64,000 nt of DNA from Lamellibrachia columna (taxonomy: Eukaryota > Annelida > Polychaeta > Sabellida > Siboglinidae): NCBI GenBank assembly GCA_963662155.1, contig OY759275.1, positions 648,501 to 712,500 of the forward strand, written 5' to 3'. The notes beneath the pieces are model-generated. The model was not told the DNA's origin and did not search any database. It saw only the letters and a program-made list of their open reading frames with translations. This document shows, one piece after another, positions 58,421 through 64,000 of the stretch. Within the stretch, counting starts at the first letter, position 1, and each line of letters begins with the position of its first letter. Made by a program: the position numbers and the translations under genes.

Positions 58421-59340
58421 TTCAACATTAACAAAACTAATTCACTATAGGCTAATACAGTTGAGGGACGAAGGCGAATGATTTCAGCACGACGCAGAAA
58501 GCAGATGTGTAGTTTCAAGCTTGGAAGCGGATGTTTTTCCAGGGATACATTTATTCCATTTAGTGGGACGCCAATTGTCTGGCGTGTTGCTGATTCTTCC
58601 CTCACGATCAGACAGGCGTTTAATTGAAGTAGTAGTCGCTGGATTCTCCGCGCTGCTGCCAGAATAAATAGAATACACGACGCGTCGCATCGTCCTACCT
58701 CGCATCGTCCTACCTCGCATCGTCCTACCTCGCATCGTCCTACCTCGCATCGTCCTACCTCGCATCCGCTTGCATTTTACGATTCATCGGGCGTTTTCTG
58801 GTTAGTACAGATTGCTGCTGTCACGACGGATTCACGCTGGATTTCCGTTTGTGTTTATTAGAGCGTAAATACTGCGCTCAGAGAGGGTCAGTATGACTTC
58901 TTGCCGCCAATCCATGCATTTTATATGATGTATATGCTTCTTGGAGCTCTAATGAGACCTTTATGACGTCAGTAGCATATGGAAGTAGTTTCAGCCGAAC
59001 GTAAATCAGCATTTCATGACATTTCATCAGCATACGCGCTCACTGCAGTTTGATGTCGCATTCGCTTTGCTCGTCTAAACTCAGACGACGCAACACGAAA
59101 CGAACGTTAAAATCAACTTATATCGAAGGTTTCGGAAATTAGAAAGATGTCAACAGGTTATATTTGAGCGCGACCCATGAATAAATAATATGTCTGTAAC
59201 GCCTCGTCGAAGGAGACGTCAGGCTGACGTCATCCCCGGGGTCGTTAGTAGCAGCGGTGAAGAGACATTGCAACTGCTATCATTATGGCCCGCTCGAGTC
59301 TCACAAACTAACAGATAACATCTTGTTGCTCTCCGGATGT
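58421..59340. other. CpG-containing unique segment; bidirectionally open stretch and two CRE-like sites
   Basis: At 58477-58626 the plus strand encodes MISARRRKQMCSFKLGSGCF and onward for 49 codons; the minus strand is open over the same DNA (VREESATRQTIGVPLNGINV). Neither was recognised. Six copies of a 15-bp unit (GCATCGTCCTACCTC) lie at 58687-58766. Perfect TGACGTCA (CRE/ATF) sites lie at 58964-58971 and 59225-59232. It could be a promoter region of an unseen gene. Confidence 0.35.
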
Positions 59341-59408
59341 TCATTATGTGTGTTTGTGTATGTGTTTGTGCGTGTGCGTTTGCGTGCGATCAACATCCTA
59401 CCGACCAA

Positions 59409-60706
<1,298 letters not shown>

Positions 60707-60714
60707 CATCGATC

Positions 60715-61068
60715 ATGCAAAAGGAGGTGACAAGACGCATCACTAAAAAGAGCTCAGGTTGCCAAGACGACAGCATTAAAGAAGTAGGACCAAGTAATCT
60801 CAGATCAGGTTGCCAAGACGACAGCATTAAAGAAGTAGGACCAAGTACACTCAGATCAGGTTGCCAAGACGACAGCATTAAACAAGTAGGACCAAGTACA
60901 CTCAGATCAGGTTGCCAAGACGACAGCATTAAAGAAGTAGGACCAAGTACACTCAGATCAGGAAAAAAACAGAGGGAGCAAAGGACTTTGACTGAAGATG
61001 AATATCTACGAACCATGAAAACGCTTCCGATGAAGTTGTCAGAGCAAGAGCCATTAAACAAGATTTAA
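60715..61068 (+). CDS. Unrecognised 117-codon ORF with four 17-aa repeats
   Basis: It starts MQKEVTRRITKKSS, then four copies of GCQDDSIKEVGPSTLRS (51-bp DNA unit, 60757-60960), then GKKQREQRTLTEDEYLRTMK, TLPMKLSEQEPLNKI and a stop. Unlike most repeat ORFs here, it has non-repetitive, charged sequence on both sides in the same frame. No domain was recognised. It may be a transposon-derived exon, and the minus strand is also open over it. Start choice: the first Met after the satellite. Confidence 0.3.
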   Translation: MQKEVTRRITKKSSGCQDDSIKEVGPSNLRSGCQDDSIKEVGPSTLRSGCQDDSIKQVGPSTLRSGCQDDSIKEVGPSTLRSGKKQREQRTLTEDEYLRTMKTLPMKLSEQEPLNKI

Positions 61069-61169
61069 CAAGGTTGCCATCCAAGACAAATGCCCATATG
61101 GCAAATGGACAAGGAAGCCATTGGCTTATCGAGAGTTCAACATTTTTAATCTATGTATAATCCGCCTTC

Positions 61170-61385
<216 letters not shown>

Positions 61386-61626
61386 TAATAATGATATCCA
61401 ATATAATAATGATATCCAATATAATAATGATAATAATATATTTTAGTTGATGTAGTGCCAGATCCAATTTTAAATTGTTCGTGACGCTTTACAAGATAAA
61501 TAGTTATAAAATTGCTAAATAAATATGCAGTTCTTTACAAATACATTATGCAAGCTAGTTAAAATAAGAATAGTCTATAATATAGTATAATAATAATACT
61601 ATACTAATATAATAATCATATATTAA

Positions 61627-61691
<65 letters not shown>

Positions 61692-61905
61692 ATTAAAATT
61701 ACATGAATTAACATTAATAAAATACAGATAAGTACAGTAATTAAATATACTAAAATAGTTATCATAATTATACCTCAATATTGTTATTATTAAGTAGAAA
61801 TAGGACTATACAAATATATATAACTGAAATAATGTACATGAAGTTATAATTAATATATGAATATATAAATAGATTTACACATAAGATAAATAAATTAGTG
61901 CAGGG
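61386..61905. other. AT-rich segment with (TA)n
   Basis: Three copies of GATATCCAATATAATAAT lie at about 61375-61430. A (TA)n tract lies at about 61630-61687. The rest is AT-rich with no gene. Confidence 0.6.
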
Positions 61906-62545
61906 ACTATCACGTTGGACTAGAATGAGAGTCGATACAATGAGTCTTTAGTCGTGCCTTGAAAGTAGAGAGAGTGTCCGACATTTTAATATCCCACAAA
62001 AGTCGCCGAACGCAAACGAGCTGTCCCCAGCTTTGACGAGTCCGCCGAACAGTTAGCATGTTATTGCTGCAGAGTGCAGGGCTCTTGCGGGTATTTATGG
62101 CACACAAGGTCGGACAGGTATTTTGGCGAATCTCTACGCACAGTTTATTTGCAAACACTAAAAGTTTAAAGTCGACCCTGCTTGCTACTGGCAGCCAGTG
62201 AAGAATACAGAGCAATGGCGCTATCACTCCGTGAGCGGCTTAGGAGCAATCTAGCGGCCGAATTGTGCATTCTCTGACGTCGAGGGATGTTGATAACAGT
62301 AGTGCCGTATAGAAGCGAATTGCCGTAGTCATGCCATGGTATAATCATTGACGACACGTACCTTTGTCGTTGTTGGGAGAAAACGGCTCATCTGAATAAT
62401 ATGGTGGAGTTGGAATGCGCACACACTGACGATGCTTAACACTTGTTTCTTAAAATCGAGGTGTGTATCTATGATGACTCCAAGGTTACGAACATACCGT
62501 CAAGCAGTAATTGTAGCATCACCTACACGCATTACACTGTCTGAC
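61906..62545 (-). pseudogene. L2-like LINE RT C-terminal fragment
   Basis: Minus strand: VRNLGVIIDTHLDFKKQVLS, SRFLPTTTKVRVVND, YGNSLLYG, RMHNSAARLL, LHWLPVASRVDFKLLVFANK, STFKARLKTHCID. The NLGVI-D/DYGNSLLYG/LQR-QN-AARL/LHWLPV-RV-FK series is the usual C-terminal signature of L2/CR1-group RTs. Frames shift and stops occur. Similar to the 3' side of the 14850-16592 element (IRNLGVILDSCLDS). Confidence 0.8.
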
Positions 62546-64000
62546 AGAAGTTCTATCCATTCGATTATGCCATATCCGACACCATAGGCTTTTAATTTAA
62601 GTAGTAATCTGTGTGGCACTTTGTCAAAAGCTTTCTAAAAATCGAAGTTTATAATCTCTACTGGTGATCCCTGTTGTATCCACTTAGTGATTTCTTCCCA
62701 AAAAAACAATGTTAAGCATGACTTCGGTTTTAGGAATCTATGTTGAAATGGATTCAATAATGTATGCCTAACAAGAAAGTCCACCATATGGTCTTTGATT
62801 AACTTTTTCTAATAATTTACAAATCCCTGATGTTAATCCCTCTGGTATGTAATTCTCTGACTTATTTCTCGAACCTATTTTAAGCAATGGTAAGATGCTT
62901 GCTTCTTTCCATTCAACAGGAACCACTCCCTCTTTTAATGACAAGTTGAACACTCTTGCAAGTGGTATACTAATTTCTTCTACTGTTTCCATTAGCAGTT
63001 TTGGAAGAATTCCATCCACTCCAGGTGATTTATTGTTCTTCATTGCCTTTATTTTCTTAGCTACCATTTCTGGAGTCACAATTAACTGCTCTAAATAGTC
63101 CGATTTAGCCTCCTGAAATTTAGCATCTGGAACTGGTATTTAACTAATATCCTCTCTGGTAAACACTGAACTGAAGTATCCATTTAGGTTTTCCACCATT
63201 AAAAAACCTTGTGATATTATATTTCCAGCACTGTCTTCTAGAGGTCCAACCTTTTCTTGTACGTTTTGTTTACTCCTGACATATGCATAAAAACTTGTTT
63301 TATTTTTATGTTATATACAAAATTTAGTTCATAGCTTCTTTTAGATTGTCTAATTTCAGTTGTAGCACTATTAAGTGTCTTTGTAATTTGCATAGTCTTC
63401 ATCCTTTCTGGTACGCCTATAATCCCTCCACATAGTTTGCTTAAACACTATTTTTCTAATAGCTTCTTTTGACAAGTGTTTCTTTCTAGACCGTTTTCTT
63501 TTTTTCAAGGGAACACATTTATCAATGATACTCTCAGTTACATATTTTAGAATGTTCCAACATTCAATTGCGGTCTTGTTCCTCAGCATGGTATTCCAGT
63601 CTAGCTCTGCTAAATATTTTCTAATATCTTTATATTTACCTTTGTGGAAGTTTCTCCTGTATTTTTTTACTTTCTGATTTTATATTGATGCCAAAATTTA
63701 TTTGATTATGATCACTATTACTCAATGGCTCGTGTATTGCCCAGTAATTCATTTTGTGAAGACAAAACTAAATCTAATACATTCTCTTCCCTGGTTGGTT
63801 CTGGCACGTGTTGAGTAAGGAAGCTTTCCTGAATTAAAAGTAGAAACTGTTGGTCCTCACCCCCTGTACTCTCTAGAGTTTTACATTGTATGTGTCCGTG
63901 GTTAAAATCTCCCATTATGATACATTCCCCTTTACTCACTTCCTTTATAGCGTCTTGTATTTGTCTGTTGTCCTCTTCTTTTACGTTTGGACTTCAGTAA
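62546..64000 (-). pseudogene. CR1-like LINE ORF2 relic (endonuclease, linker, N-terminal RT), continues past window end
   Basis: Minus strand from 64000: VKEEDNRQIQDAIKEVSKG, the endonuclease motif GECIIMGDFNHGHIQ, SNSDHNQI, linker KRKRSRKKHLSKEAIRKIVF and KTSFYAYVRSKQNVQEKVGP. RT follows: NNKSPGVDGILPKLL, SLKEGVVPVEWKEASILP and then DFQKAFDK-like text. The RT is cut at about 62546, where it abuts the L2-like fragment. Several frameshifts and stops; inactive. Same family as 34505-35820. Confidence 0.85.

Overview
This window is animal nuclear DNA, most likely from a repeat-rich invertebrate. The evidence is spliced GT-AG exons, LINE-type (non-LTR) reverse transcriptases, hAT DNA transposons with 8-bp target duplications, a telomere-like CCCTAA motif inside one satellite, and no bacterial gene organisation. 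The species cannot be settled from sequence alone. A marine lophotrochozoan or basal deuterostome would fit, but that is inference.

The one clearly functional gene is a complete five-exon NDUFA5 (mitochondrial complex I, alpha subcomplex subunit 5; B13 subunit) on the minus strand. Its coding exons are 31269-31289, 29803-29847, 22570-22686, 13058-13123 and 7681-7791. All introns are GT-AG and phase 0, and together the exons encode 119 aa. No single long ORF shows it, because 360 coding bases are spread over 23.6 kb and the four introns are filled with minisatellites and transposons.

Layout. 1-6615: two tandem arrays downstream of the gene (62-bp and 37-bp units). 6616-7680: flank, poly(A) signal and 3' UTR. 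7681-13123: exons 5 and 4, with 49-, 60-, 18-, 43- and ~38-bp arrays in intron 4 and at the start of intron 3. 13124-22569 (intron 3): a hAT MITE with intact target duplication, an L2-like LINE pseudogene, a TA microsatellite, a 3.25-kb array of 26/40-bp units with higher-order structure, and a 35-bp array. 22570-29802: exon 3; a 42-bp array that looks like an amplification of exon 3's own 5' end including its splice acceptor; a DUF659-type hAT transposase pseudogene invaded by two minisatellites; a LINE interrupted by a second hAT MITE; and another hAT transposase relic ending about 22 bp from exon 2. 29803-31430: exons 2 and 1 and the promoter. 31402-36126: inverted repeats, pentanucleotide repeats, and a hAT-derived element containing a CR1-like LINE. 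37255-38830: a third hAT transposase relic, split by a 14-bp array. 39156-46615: four large arrays end to end (22, 53, 31 and 47 bp). 46960-47282: a CpG-rich island with a strong splice donor. 47822-60960: a near-continuous succession of satellites, a 0.78-kb foldback element and a palindrome. 61270-64000: LINE fragments of two families, the last running off the window.

Roughly half of the window is tandem repeat in about 35 unrelated families. Most long open frames are artefacts of stop-free satellite units. The dominant biology is local satellite birth and growth, including inside a housekeeping gene and inside dead transposases.
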